Origin: Euleptes europaea
Lineage: Eukaryota; Chordata; Lepidosauria; Squamata; Sphaerodactylidae
Reading direction: 5' to 3'
Assembly: GCF_029931775.1 (NCBI RefSeq)
Contig: NC_079312.1
Coordinates: 132,045,872-132,109,871 of the forward strand
Length of the DNA: 64,000 bases
Shown here: one piece after another, positions 1-11,400 of the stretch
Position numbering within the stretch: the first letter of the stretch is position 1
Layout of the letters: every line of letters begins with the position of its first letter
Notes under the pieces: model-generated
What the model saw: only the letters and a program-made list of their open reading frames with translations
What the model was told of the DNA's origin: nothing
Databases searched by the model: none
Program-made: the position numbers and the translations under genes

Positions 1-2330
1 CCCTGAGCCACAGCCCATGTAAGTTACTAATGTCTCCTGACAGGCTGCAGCTCTCCAAGATTTCAGGCATGAACACCTGAAAACATCTTTACCAATAAGA
101 CCCGGGATCATCAGTTTTCATGGTCATGATGTAATTACATGTTTGAGCCCAAGAATCAAGTACGCATGGAAAACATTTTATGTTTGGAAGAGAAAATGTA
201 GAATGTAAAGAAAATGTAGAATGAGGAAACAAAAAATAGCTCCCCTTTTCTTTCACAGTTCTTTTACCCAAGCCTACTCAATCTTGTGTTCATTGCAAAA
301 ATCAGTATGTTAAAAATATTCACATTTGGCAAAATGCAGTTAGCTGAAAACATCATTAAAATCCCTACCCCATCCACACACACGCGCACAAGCTTAATGC
401 TGTTCCCAAAAGCCAGTCTAAGAGAGAAGGATGCTTTGGTTTGTCATGTGACCAGAAGAAGGTGTCTCATAATTCCGCAAAACACAACTCTGTATGCTCT
501 TGCATGCCAACCATGGTACACAAAAGCAACTTTAAAGAGCAAAGCTACTTGGGAAAGCATGGATAAAACCCAAGTAAACGTCCAGTCCCAACTTTACTGC
601 AACTGGCAGGCTGACGAATTCAAGTAAATATTGGGATAGTTTATAAATGAGTCATGATACAAGTAAGCAGGAAAGGGTACATCTTCTCCTGCAAAACCCT
701 GACGCAGGGCATCACTAAGACCCAGCAGGCTTGGCCAGTTTCCTGCACAAACTATACACTGCATTAAGTGTGTGTAATGAATTCTGACAGTTCTTTTCTT
801 TTAAATTAAATTAAAAGTAGTGTTGGAAGGTTGTCATTTTAAATTGAAGAGTGGGAGGGACGTTTAACTCTTTACCTGCCTGCTGTTTTCCTACTCAAAA
901 GCATTCCCTCCCCTCACTGCTTTAGATGCATGTCTACAGTGTGTGTTAGGCACCTGAAATTCTGTAGCAGACGATGATGTTTGGCAAGCAAATTTGAGAG
1001 GAACAACAAAGAAAAGTGATTAAGCACTTCTCCACATACTTCCATTTAAAACTAGATACTCCTAAGGCTGTTCATGTTTTTTAAAAAAGAAACCATCAAA
1101 GGTAAATATGCAGTTTGAGCCATATTAAAATCCTAAAACATCAGGCAAAATCCTCCACTACACATAGGAGTTAAACAGCACTTGCTTGGATGTCAAAAGG
1201 GTTTCCTGAAGGACAGAAATATAAGAAAACTGCTCAGAACTTTTTAATTTTATCCTATAAGTTAAAGTAGCAACAAACCATGAAAAATTAGACACATGTG
1301 CAGTAATGGTGCTTTTAGGTTTCCTAGTCTGAACTTAATTTTTGGTGTACCTTTCTAGTTTACAAGAAGGAAGGTTAGGGATTTAATAAAGATGAAAAGA
1401 GTGTCTGAATGTTTCATGCATTACTGTTCTTCCCATAGCCACCGAGCCCAGACCCTTCTGTCTTTTAGAGAGAGAGACTTATGCAAAATAAAGTTCAGCT
1501 AGTTTTTCTGATTTTGCATGTGGTTGAAACCACATTATACCGAATGAGACTATTGGTGACTTTGACTGGCGGCTGCTCTCTAAGGTCTCAGTCAAACTCT
1601 GCTGCCTGAGATCCATTTAAGCCAGCAGAGCCAGCTTGGAACTCTCTGTATTCAAACCACTGGCCTATCACCCCTCCCTAAAATGTAAGATTTCTGGACA
1701 CAGTATTTCAGAAGGTTTTCAGATGCAGTTTTAGTTTGCTTCTTATTAATGAACAAGTCTGGTGTTAGAACACAGAATTATTCATCTTCAGCTTCTGCAA
1801 AAAATTACTGCAGGGGCAGACAGGTCATTTAATTTATAAGGTAATTTCCTGGTAGGTCATTGCCCTGGAGCAAGTCCTGAAAACTCTGCCAGTACCTCAG
1901 GGAACAGTTGGTTTGGGCCCTTTCATGATAATGATGACCAGTGTCAGCTCACCTGTTGGCTCTTCTCACACTCTCGCCGGTTTGTGGGAGGAGGCAATGT
2001 ATGAGCTAATACCTATTGGAGGCCCGGTTGAGGTGAGTGGCCCTACAGTACTAGCTTAGAGCAGCACAGGGGCCATTTTAATCTTATATTATAACCTGTA
2101 TTATAACCCTTTCCTTCCCCCTCACCCCAACCTGGTCTGCCATCCCACTGTCCACTCTTAGGGCAGCACAAACATTTAAACATGGCGTTCAGCCATACCA
2201 TGCAAAATCCATTATTGTTTGAAACAGATGAATCAATTTCTGAGAAAGGAACTGCTTTTAAGAAATATGCCTCAAGGCTGATAAGCCATTCTCACTCAGT
2301 CACCCCAGAGTGCTTTCTCCTTGGAGATAC
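1..2330. other. GPS1 intronic sequence, nothing recognised
   Basis: This stretch lies 3' of the GPS1 cassette exon on the minus strand, so it should be GPS1 intron. I looked for the next GPS1 coding exon (the part beginning GAVE-MQIDVDP in mammals) and did not find it, so it must lie left of the window. No repeat family is clear. Short open frames here have no recognisable protein. Confidence 0.5.
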
Positions 2331-2531
2331 CTCATAGAGCAGGGTACAGGCTGATAAGCTGGCACTCAGGCTGAAGTCTCCAGATGTACCTGGGAGGAAG
2401 AGGTCTGACCTACTGCTGCGGGGGGTGCAGAATAGATCTGTCACTGACGATGAAGCTGAGCTTGGAACTGAACTATCCCTCATCCTGTCCTGACTCTCTG
2501 CACCCCCTTGCCCTGACACAGAGCTCGCCGG
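2331..2531 (-). CDS. GPS1: GPS1 alternative 5' coding exon (COP9 signalosome subunit 1)
   Basis: GPS1/CSN1 is a PCI-domain subunit of the COP9 signalosome, which removes NEDD8 from cullin ligases. This exon encodes the N-terminal extension of the long GPS1 isoform: MRDSS.PSSASSSVTDL, then SLSASLSACTLLYE, matching the mammalian long isoform as I remember it. The internal ATG is at 2483-2481. The exon ends GAG|GTATCT at 2331 in phase 0. The acceptor lies after a pyrimidine tract and is a tandem TAGCAG, so the exon can start at 2531 or 2534; both keep frame. Joined to exon 1 (4395-4427, phase 0) it reads through as MPLPVQVFNLQ-PASSVSGQG. It is probably a cassette exon, since the short isoform skips it. 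The PCI-domain exons are outside the window. Confidence 0.85.
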
Positions 2532-3291
2532 CTGCTAAAGGAAAGAAAGGCAGTTAATACCTTGGCAGTCATAGACAATCTCACTCATGCTGGGGCTAGA
2601 ATAACATGCCCTTGCTATCTTATTCTTGCATTGTAGGCCTTCTTTTCTTCCATACTTCTGAAACTGTCAGTCGAAGAAAGCCAACAATTCCAAGATATCA
2701 CAGGCTTGTATTTAACACCCACTAATTACAATCAATAGACCAGATAAATTATAACAAGCAGATTAGATAAATTCCAATAAATTCTCTATTAGGTAGCATC
2801 TGCAGTCAGTTACTCTCATGGTGCTAAAGGTAAGTACTGAGCATCTCTAGGAGATGGAACATGGCACAAAATTTGTGGATTGACCTTTACAAAAGTGAAA
2901 GCTAGGAAACTGAAAAGCTTAGCTGAACAGTACTCTACACTTTATGTTAGCCTTGACTGACAACCGCTCACACTGATAATGCCAGATGTTTTATATCGTC
3001 AGGGATGTCATGCCATCACAGAGTTTTGCAATGAAAAAGATAGAATTATATGGAAATACAGGCTAAATGTCAATCTGCCAAATACAGTCTGAAATCGCAA
3101 GTCTCACTGGAGACCACAGCACATGCTAGAGGAAAGACACACATTTCTTCCCAAGCTATACTATAAATATTTTGTTTAAACACCATATGAGATCAAGCAC
3201 ATTGTACCATTACAACACCGTCATAGCCAAAGACCCAAATATTTCTGAGTCAGAAAAGGCAAGGAGTAAAACTTGGGAAACGGTGCTTTAG

Positions 3292-3367
3292 GGTGCAAAG
3301 ATACACCCTTCTAAGCCCACTGAAGTCAATGGGCTAGAAGGGTGCAACTCTGTTTAGGATAGCACTG
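3292..3367. repeat. Short palindromic MITE-like repeat
   Basis: A hairpin-forming unit of about 76 bp: ACACCCTTCTAAGCCCA is followed by a near reverse complement ending in GGGTGCA, then TTTAGGATAGCACT. Related copies lie at 5302-5388 and 12023-12100. This looks like a short non-autonomous palindromic repeat. The superfamily cannot be assigned by eye. Confidence 0.55.
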
Positions 3368-4394
3368 TTATTCATTTATTTTTCCATGAAGATAATGCGT
3401 CACAACTACTATAAGGGTAATATTGAAGGACTGTCCCATATTCAGATACCATGTCTCTGTTGATTTTGATCTGACTACTCTCTTGAGGCAGATATTCAGC
3501 TGGACCACAAAACAGCAAGTTTGCTAAGAAAAACAGAATATTCTTCAATTACTTCAACCTTTCAAACACAGCACCTATTTTTTTCATTATGTTGACCTAA
3601 TGGCAAGTACAAAGGAGCAGCATCTCCTGGTCAAGTGATTAGACAATTCCCCATGTTACAAATAATATTCTGGCATCATGTGAGGTCCTATTACGGTGCA
3701 TGTTGGCAGGCAAGTAATTACTTTTTTAAAAAGCAGAAAACCCCCTACCTTCTTCAGCTTATGCTATATTACAAAATTTCTGATAAAAGATTCACCTCAG
3801 AATTCTACACAAAAATATATCATACAACACTTAAGTTACATATTTGAGTGTCAGCACTAGTAGTACAGTGGGGTTTTCTTCACTTGCACCATACAAAACG
3901 CACAGCGGCGATGTTGGCTACCAACGATTAAAACACTGATGCCAACCATCCCCAGGAACCACCGTAACAATGTCCACCGAATAAGAGGCCTCTGAATCCA
4001 AGAGTCAGCGGCAGGAGACTCGGAGCCAAAGGCGTGAGACTGCAGGGACAGGCTGAGGGGCCTCTTCGTTTCCAAAGGAAAAAGGAGCTCTTCCTAACTG
4101 CAGCTGCAGCCAAGCATCTTTGCCCTGACCCAAGCAACGGGCTTGGCTGGCGTTCGAGCCCGCTTGTTCCCCTGTCTTTTCCTACCCTATGCCTAAAGAT
4201 TTAGCCAGCCAGCCTGCCTGCCTGCCTGACTGACACACGCGCGCGCGCGCCCGCCCGCTCAAGGAGCGCGAGCCTCGGCGTCACCAGGGCGGGCCCGCCA
4301 GAATCCTCCCCCTCAGGCCTCCACCTAACGGGCCTCACACACATGCCTCCATTAAAAAAAAAACCCAGCCCACCCCCCAAAACTTCCCCGATAC

Positions 4395-4427
4395 CTGTAA
4401 ATTAAAGACTTGAACGGGTAGCGGCAT
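4395..4427 (-). CDS. GPS1: GPS1 first coding exon
   Basis: The ATG at 4427-4425 opens MPLPVQVFNLQ, which is the canonical start of COP9 signalosome subunit 1 in vertebrates. The exon ends in CAG|GTATCG at 4395 after exactly 11 codons (phase 0). It is only 33 coding bases, too short for ORF finders. It sits inside the CpG-rich region and faces RFNG head to head. Downstream it can splice to the cassette exon at 2331-2531 or skip to the conserved exons outside the window. Confidence 0.93.
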
Positions 4428-4599
4428 ATTGACCCCCGCACCTTACACTTCCGGGTCCCTAACCCTCCGCTCCGACTTCCACTTCCAGGTCGCTCGCCGC
4501 AACTCATTGGGTAACGTCCGTCCTACAGGTGAAGCCCTTAAAGGGGCCGCAGCATCCTCTTCTTTCTCCCCCCACCCTCACTTTCTCCCGTTTCGTCGC

Positions 4600-4729
4600 T
4601 TGTTGCTGCGGTTTGCGGCAGGGTATGAGGATGGCTCCGGATCCTAAACGGAGTAGCTGACGACCAAGGCGAGCAGCGGCTGCTCCGGTTTCTTTCTCGA
4701 AAGAGCAGGTTTCCTTGGAGACGGAGCAG
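4600..4729 (+). other. RFNG: Probable untranslated first exon of RFNG
   Basis: The RFNG start-codon exon at 8428 is preceded by a clear splice acceptor (pyrimidine tract and TTTTTCTCAG at 8351-8360) and lies in AT-rich DNA with no CpG island. The nearest upstream CpG-rich block on the plus strand contains the strong donor GGAGCAG|GTACGT at 4729. I infer that this is the RFNG leader exon, spliced over about 3.6 kb to 8361. The 5' boundary given is a guess. Confidence 0.5.
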
Positions 4730-5301
4730 GTACGTCGCGGCCAGAATCCCCGCAGCGTTCGCCCAGCGGAGGAAGGGGGGTGCTAAGGTGTGTGAGTGTG
4801 TCGTGTCCTGTTGCCATGGTGACCACCCGGGGTTGTGGCAGGCGTTACCATGCCAACCGGTCTGGGAAGCTTTGAAAAGTTGGGGAAAGTCGCGGACTTT
4901 TGCTCTTGGTCTCGTATCCCTAGACTGGCCTTGTGGGGGGGGGGCGTTAAAGTGTCCCAAGAAATAAACAAGAAAAACAAATACTGTTGTTGTCGTCGTT
5001 TTATTAAATTGGTACGGTCGCTTCTGTAAATGTTCAGCGTTTCTATTGCCTGGCGGTATGTTGGCCCGAAGATTTGGGGCAGGCTGTTGGTCTCCCTCCT
5101 GCTGGTCTCCCTCCTGTTTGTGGGAAAGTTGCCCTTGGAGTTTATTGGGATTACTTGAGGTGCATATTGTGGAGCTTTGCCGTTCGTTCTATTACTCTTA
5201 TTTATGGCCCACTGTTCTGTTTGGAAACTCAGAACAACTTCATTAGAGTTCCAGGGCAGACGTCCATCCAGGCATTAAGAAGGCTGGTCCGTGAAACTAA
5301 T

Positions 5302-5388
5302 AGTCCAATCTTGTACAGAATTAGGCACGCCTAAGCCCGTCAAAATTAATGAGTTTAGACACCCCTACATCTGCATAACTTAGGATGT
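5302..5388. repeat. Palindromic MITE-like repeat copy
   Basis: Decayed relative of the unit at 3292-3367: it contains CCTAAGCCCG then AATGAGTTTAGAC and ends in a CTTAGGATG motif, forming an imperfect hairpin. Confidence 0.4.
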
Positions 5389-5534
5389 GAACATCTGGTA
5401 TGTTCCAGGCAGCTGTGATGATGTGGCCCTTATGTTAAACGAAGCATCATGTGATTTCCTGTGATGTCTTTTCATCCATTCTCCTACAAGGAAACACAGA
5501 GGTAATGCTCATTGGGAAGACTGATATTCTAGAG

Positions 5535-6367
5535 CTGAGATCCCCAACATGGTGCCCATGGGCACTATAGCGCCCACCAACATGTTTCCTGGTGCCCACC
5601 AAGTATTTTAAGAAAGCAGGTGGGGCTCTTGCCCAGCAAGGCTTCTGATTGGCCATTGGAAATTGTAAGAAAGAAGCTATCTCAACAGCTGGGCCAGCTC
5701 AAAAGGGCAATTTGGCCTTGGGAGTTTCATGCCCTAGGGAATCACAGCTGGGATGTTTTAGGTAACAGCTGAAACTAATAAGGATTTTAGGTTGCCAAAG
5801 TCCTCCCCATCAGGTGAAAAGGGGAGAGGTTTCACCAAGGGGAAACTTTTCTTTTGTTTGTTTACGGACCGGTTGTAACAGTTGTAATGGACCAGTTGTA
5901 AAGGGGATCGGCTCTAATTGTAAGTAGCTAGGACAGCCATTTAGTAGCTCTAAGTTTTTAAAGTTTCTTTTTATGTGCCTGTTATTGTATGAGAGTTTTC
6001 TTTTTACTCTTGCAAGTCAATAAACATAATTGATTTATCTAAACAGAAGTGTGGGATGGGTTTGTGAGTGGTTCTCCCGCCAGAAACAAACCCTAAGGTT
6101 TAGGTAGCAAAGCCTGGGTGCCAGGAAAGCTACTGGCCTTAAGTAGATTGGTCAAGGCCCCCCTGAAGGAGGCTTGAACCATACAGAGATTTGATTGGCT
6201 GTGCAGATTTTTTAAAATGTTGCTTTGGTAGCAGCTGCTACCACAAGACAAGGGTCTTCACTGTGCAATTGAAAGTAAGTTGTGGTAGCCGTTTTGTGGG
6301 TGCACTCACCACACTGTGTCAGCATTCCAAAAGTGTGTGCAAAGCCAAAAAAAGTTGGGGACCTCTG
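5535..6367. mobile_element. Non-autonomous hAT transposon, split by an LTR
   Basis: Terminal inverted repeats CTGAGATCCCCAAC and GTTGGGGACCTCTG bound the element. It is flanked by an 8 bp target duplication, TTCTAGAG at 5527-5534 and TTCTAGGG at 6368-6375 (7 of 8 match), which is the hAT signature. It inserted into the L2 LINE and was itself later interrupted by the LTR at 5664-6185. No transposase frame is present. Confidence 0.75.
5664..6185 (+). mobile_element. Probable solo LTR of an LTR retroelement (fossil)
   Basis: A segment of about 520 bp begins TGTAAG and ends ATACA (the TG...CA rule) and has a polyadenylation-like CAATAAACAT about two thirds of the way in. It is bounded by a 5 bp near-duplication (GAAAT/GAGAT) and interrupts otherwise continuous hAT sequence. 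No internal genes are present, so it is best read as a solo LTR. The family is uncertain. It is younger than the hAT and L2 around it. Confidence 0.6.
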
Positions 6368-7149
6368 TTCTAGGGGGATTGAATCCACCTGTCCTAGATG
6401 GAGTAAAGTTGGCCTTTTCCAAGCAGGTTAAGAACTTGGGGGTGCTCATTAACCCTGCCTTGCTGTTTGAAAAACAAGTTGGCATGATGGCCAGGAACAC
6501 CTTCTATCAACCCCATCCGGTTTGCTAACTCTCTTGTGATCTGGACGCAGCCAATCTGGCCAGGCTGATCTGTAACCTCACAGTTGGATTACTGTATGTG
6601 GAGTTGCCTTTGAAGACAACCCGGAAACTATAACTGGTCCCGAGGGGCTGCCTGCTGGGAACATGCTGCCTGTTTTGAATCAGCTACACTGGTTGCCAGT
6701 CTGTTTCCAAGTTCAATTCAAGGTGCTGGTAATGACCTTTAAAGCCCTTCACAATCTGGAGGACCATTTTCTTCCATATGTCCCTGTGTGACAACTCCAG
6801 TCTTCGGGCAGCCATTTGTTCGCTATTCCACCCCTTGTAGCCCATCTGGCATCAACCAGAGCCTGGGCCTTTTCTCTTGTGGCTCCTGCTCTGTAGAATG
6901 GCCACCCTGAAGAGACAAGGGGAAGCCCAGTCTTTGAAGAACTTCAGGAAGTGCTGCAAGGCTTGCTTGTTTGCTAGGGGGTTTGAACAACAGGCATCTT
7001 TTAAAGAGGGGGGGACAATTTTTGATCTCAACTTGAAATTGAATGAGGGGGCTCTGTTTTAGTTGCATCCCCTCCTGTTTTAGCATGGTTAAAGATGTGT
7101 TACAAAAATGCATTCTCACTTATGATGTACATAAAATTCCAGAGTGTGT

Positions 7150-7930
7150 TCAACTTTATAATATTAGAATACTGACCAATTTTTAATTTATTTTTTATAT
7201 TTTTTATTATTTTTCAATAATTGCTATACATCTCATTTGACAATACATCCTATATACCAATCTTTGACTCGATAAAAAAATTAAAGAATTATTAGGTGTT
7301 TGTCTTCAGTATTAAATATAATTAATTATAATTGACTTCCCCATCGACTTCCTCCCTCCCTACAAATATCTGGTGTCTCCTTTGTATTAATATTTTTAAT
7401 CCTTATAAGTCATTATTTTAATGTTATACTTTCCCCTTATTTAATATATTTTGATGAGCAATAATAATATTATATTAATAAGAGAAAAAAGGAAAAAATC
7501 ATTTAAAAAATAAAAAGAGACAAAACACATTAACATAATTTTCTCCAGTCACTCATCTCTGTCATATAAAATGGATTAGATCTTTAAAAACTTTATATAC
7601 CCCCAAATTGGTATTCTTCCAACTTTCTTAACCCTTCTTTTTAAACTTTTTCTTTTGTCTGGAGTTTCTGTTGCCAGCTGCATGCTTTCTTGAAGTGGTC
7701 TCCTGTCTGTGATAATCTTTACCTATTGCTCCTTGGGCTGTTGATTGGTCTGACAGCTCATTGTTTCTTATCAAAAAGTTTTTTATATCTTCCAATGAAT
7801 TGACGGCATGTTTAACTTGTTTATAGATGAAGGTAAGTCCTTGTGGTAGCAACCAGCTGTATTTTATTCCCTTGTTTCTCAGTGTCTCATCAAAATCTTT
7901 ATAGATGGCTCTCTTTTCAATCAGGTGAAC
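7150..7930 (-). mobile_element. L1-like LINE fragment, ORF1 C-terminal part
   Basis: On the minus strand from about 7930, a frame reads IYKDFDETLRNKGIKYSW then LPQGLTFIYKQVKHAVNSLE, the pattern of the L1 ORF1p C-terminal domain. The frame ends at 7628 with a basic tail. The following AT-rich 480 bp ends in A-rich sequence like a LINE 3' end, so internal deletion is likely. It lies in RFNG intronic sequence. Confidence 0.65.
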
Positions 7931-8377
7931 TGACCAATTTTTTAAACAGGCTCAGCTAGTTGAGCCTGAGCTACCTGTGAACTGAATAGGGAGGCTAATG
8001 CGGTGTTGATGCAAATTTACAAGGAGTGAAGATATGGGTGCCCAAGGCTGCCACCTGCCTAGTTTTAAGCCAGCCTCTTTAATCTCTCTACAAGTCAATG
8101 TATACTTTCAAGCGTGCATTTGTTTTAATTAATGCATTTATTATTCAGCTTGAGGGTTGCGTGTGTGACCCCACCCTGAAAAGGTGCTGGCAGTCTCCTT
8201 GCGCTATTATTAGCCAGGGAAGGGAAAGAAACTGAATGTTCAGTGAGCCTGTGTGGTGTTGAAGTGCCATAAAGATGATGATGCATGGCTGGAAATTTGT
8301 TGGATTTGTCTGATCCACACACAACTGTGCAAATTTGTTATCAGTCTCTATTTTTCTCAGAGGCCTCCACTTCACTT

Positions 8378-8431
8378 ATGAACATGTCCCACTTTTACAA
8401 CATGGCAGAGGCCCTTTGGCCTGAAGAATGA
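8378..8431 (+). promoter_or_regulatory. RFNG: RFNG upstream ORF overlapping the start codon
   Basis: Downstream of the inferred acceptor at 8360, an ATG at 8378 opens a 17-codon frame ([17 protein letters not shown]) whose TGA overlaps the RFNG initiator as ATGA at 8428-8431. It contains two more in-frame ATGs. Such a stop/start overlap can dampen or couple translation through leaky scanning or reinitiation. The arrangement is seen directly; its effect is inferred. Confidence 0.6.
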
Positions 8432-11400
8432 GCTGTTCCTGCATTCGGTTCAGTAAGATCTGCTTCCTGCTCTCGGTTATCTTTTGTGCAGTCCTCCTCT
8501 TGCTGATCCCCAAGTTCCAGGCTAATTGGAGACCTAGAACTTATCCACAGCCACGTCCTCCTTCCTTTTTCAATGCTTCGAACAAGAGTGAGGTCCAGTT
8601 GCAGCAGGCAGAGTCAAGCTCAGTGGGTAATTTGAATGATGAGACTAACAATATTGTACCCTTTGTGAAAGAGGAACTGATACAAGAATGGAGCCCTCCA
8701 GTCATAGACACTGGGAGATCCAGCCTGAAAGCTAACGGCAAGATGAATGAGAACCCAATTAATCCATGGTACAATGGGGTGAATCATGTGGGATCTGAAG
8801 AAGTCTCTGCTAAGGAAAAATTAGAGTTGAAGGATATCTTTATTGCTGTGAAAACAACACGAAAATACCATAAAACAAGGTTGAACTTGCTCTTCCAAAC
8901 ATGGATTTCCCAGGCTCAGGGACAGGTAAGAGCACTTCTCTCTCTCTCTGTGCCTCTACCTAATGCTGCTTCTTAACATTAGTTTTAAGCAGTTCACTAA
9001 AATATTTAAAAAAACTAGACCACATCTGAACAGTTGTGCAAATCAATCACATGGGCATAATGTTTCACAACTGAAAGAGTGATTGGTCTACTATTACATT
9101 CTAATAAAACAGGTAACATCTCCATTCGATCTATATTTTGGAAGCACTTTTCTCAGGCAGTTAAAATATTAACATTCAACAAAGTTATATTTTTTGTATC
9201 AGCTACAGTATCTTTTTAAGGCTCTTACTATCCAACCCTATGTATACGTTAGTTCCACTGTGTTCAATGTGACTTCCGCACAAAGCAGTAGGTATAGGAT
9301 TGCCATTTCTCCAGAATAAGCAGAAGAGCCCTGCTGGATCATACCAACAGTCCATTTAGTCCTGCATTAAGTTTCCCAGGTTGCCAGACCCAGAACGCTT
9401 ACATCAATACCCCAGGGGCCAAAGCTTCACCTTGCAGACATGGGGAAAATGGCAGCAGTCTCCATGACTTTATGGATTCAGGCAGACTTTAAAAGATCCA
9501 TGGCTTTGGTGGCCATGTGGTTCTCAAACCAGATACTGGCACCAGCTGCTGGTAGGCTTTCCTACTGCCCATCAGCTGAACGGTTTTCTCTGATACAAAG
9601 CAGACTTATTTTTTGGTGGCATAAGACAGAAACCAAACAAAAATAAAGTAAATCGCTGACCTTTGTCTTTGTGGGTGATTTTCTAGGTTGAGAAGAGATG
9701 AGCTTCTGCTATTTTTTATAGTACTACACCACATTTGGCTCTCTCTAGGCTAGTATGGCCAATTTACACAGTATAAAGTCCTTGTATCCCCCACATGGCT
9801 GGCAGGGGTCCTAAAGTTCCATTTTCAAAGTTTAGTTCCTAGGGGCACACAGGCCTGATTTGTAGGATTACCAACCTCCAGGTACTAGCTGGAGATCTCC
9901 TGCTATTGCAACTGATCTCCAGCCATAGAGATCGGTTCACCTGGAGAAAATGACCACTTCAGCAATTGGACTCTATGGCATTGAAGTCCCTCCCCAAACC
10001 CCGCCCTCCTCAGACTCCACCCCAAAAACTTTCCACCAGTGGTGAAGAGGGACCAGGCAACACTACTGATTTGGACAGAGACTGTGGTCACAAAGAGAGG
10101 GGGCTTAATTCCCCCCACCCATCATTTTTCCTGACCTGAAAAGGCCCTGGTAAATTGTTATTCGCCCTGATAGGGAAACTTACATATATTGATAGCTACA
10201 GATAAGGTTTCCCACTGGGGAAAATAGCAGCTCCCCAGAGCTATTTCAAGTTATGAAAATAACACATGGGGGAAGGTTTACACCACCTGACCCCAAGCAT
10301 GCAGTCGTAGTCTGAAGGATGTTCCCAGGCACTGAACTCTGGGCACAGATCTGATCAACCAGACCCACAAGGGACACAAGGCCTTTATTATATGTGGAAT
10401 GGGCCTCAGTACCAAATAAGTGAGTCTGTGTATAGGAAAGAGGTCCATCTCTCTATCTCTTAATACTGCAGGAAACCAAGTATATCCTCTTCCATGGTTA
10501 TTCTAATTGAATGTAATATTGGGTAGGATTCACCTTGCTTTTTCAGTGGTGCAAGAAGGAAGAGGGGCTCTGCTGACTCCCCAAAGGGCCAAGACGAGAC
10601 TTGTGGGTTGTGTGTGGGATAAGATGCCATATGGGATGGGTCTGTAGCAAGGAGGAAGATTGGGCAAGATTTCCCCCCACCTCTCTCTTGTGCCACTGGC
10701 CCGCTAGTGTCACTCAGAAATCTTCCAGAAATTAAATGTTTGTTTTTCTTGTCTCCTGCAGACCTTTATATTTACAGACTGGGAGGATCAGGAACTGCGT
10801 CACAGAGCAGGTGAGCTTCTTTCCAAATTTCTGACAGCCATAGCAGGTTTTTACATGATGTCAGCCACCCTGAGCCCAGTTTGCTCTAATAATAATATTA
10901 GAGTCCAAAACACAAGGAATTGACTTAGGCTGAATCAGACCAACTATCTACTCTCCCTTCTATTATCTGCCCTGACTACTAAGTCAAAGCCTTGGGCAGG
11001 GGCTTTTCCCAGCCCCATTAGATGACAGCCTCTAAGTGGAGTGCTGGAGTTTAAAGTACTTGTTCTGCCACTTGGCATTTCTTTCTTTTAAGAAATACTT
11101 TAATATGGACATGCTATACAAATTCTGTATTACTTCTTTAGTTGAAATGGATTACTCTTGTGGTCACTTCCAAATATAAAGACACATGCTGGTCTATGTG
11201 AACCTTTGGTTTGATCCAGCAGGGCTGTTCTTAATTTTCTTAGTTGTAACTCTTTCAATCCCAGGAAAGGCGGCATGATATAGCCTGATCTCGTCAGATC
11301 TCGGAAGCTAAGCAGGATCAGCCCTGGGTAGTACTTGGACGGGCCACCTCCAAGGAATACCAGGGTTGCTATGCAGAGGAAGGCAATGGCAAACCACCTC

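Larger units (their letters stand above)
4230..4830. promoter_or_regulatory. CpG-rich bidirectional GPS1/RFNG promoter region
   Basis: CpG-dense sequence, including a CG dinucleotide run near 4240-4252, covers the GPS1 start codon exon on the minus strand and, about 300 bp away, a strong plus-strand splice donor (CAG|GTACGT at 4729/4730). Human GPS1 and RFNG are also head to head. I infer a shared CpG-island promoter. Transcription start sites cannot be read from sequence. Confidence 0.7.
5455..7090 (+). mobile_element. L2-like LINE 3' fragment, interrupted
   Basis: Sequence on both sides of the hAT element at 5535-6367 belongs to one L2-like LINE in plus orientation. The left piece contains GGTAATGCTCATTGGG; the right piece continues with the reverse-transcriptase tail including CACTGGTTGCCAGTCTGTTT, a frame reading LHWLPVCFQVQFKVLVMTFKAL, which is typical of L2/CR1-clade LINEs. 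The copy is 5'-truncated and old. It lies in the inferred first intron of RFNG. Confidence 0.7.

Noticed and set aside
286-627. 113-codon plus-strand frame
   Set aside because: No known domain, low-complexity start, and it lies in what should be a GPS1 intron.
3857-4137. Two minus-strand frames next to the GPS1 first exon
   Set aside because: No recognised protein, no splice signals that fit GPS1, and different frames overlap. Treated as chance frames in the GC-rich flank.
8428-8976. RFNG ending as a short 182-residue protein at 8976
   Set aside because: The frame continues into the intron past a clean donor at 8925/8926. Splicing to 10762 restores the conserved fringe sequence.
11280-11350. 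5S rRNA gene
   Set aside because: Only part of a 5S sequence is present, joined to a SINE tail with a target duplication. Same for 25745, 35224 and 36945.
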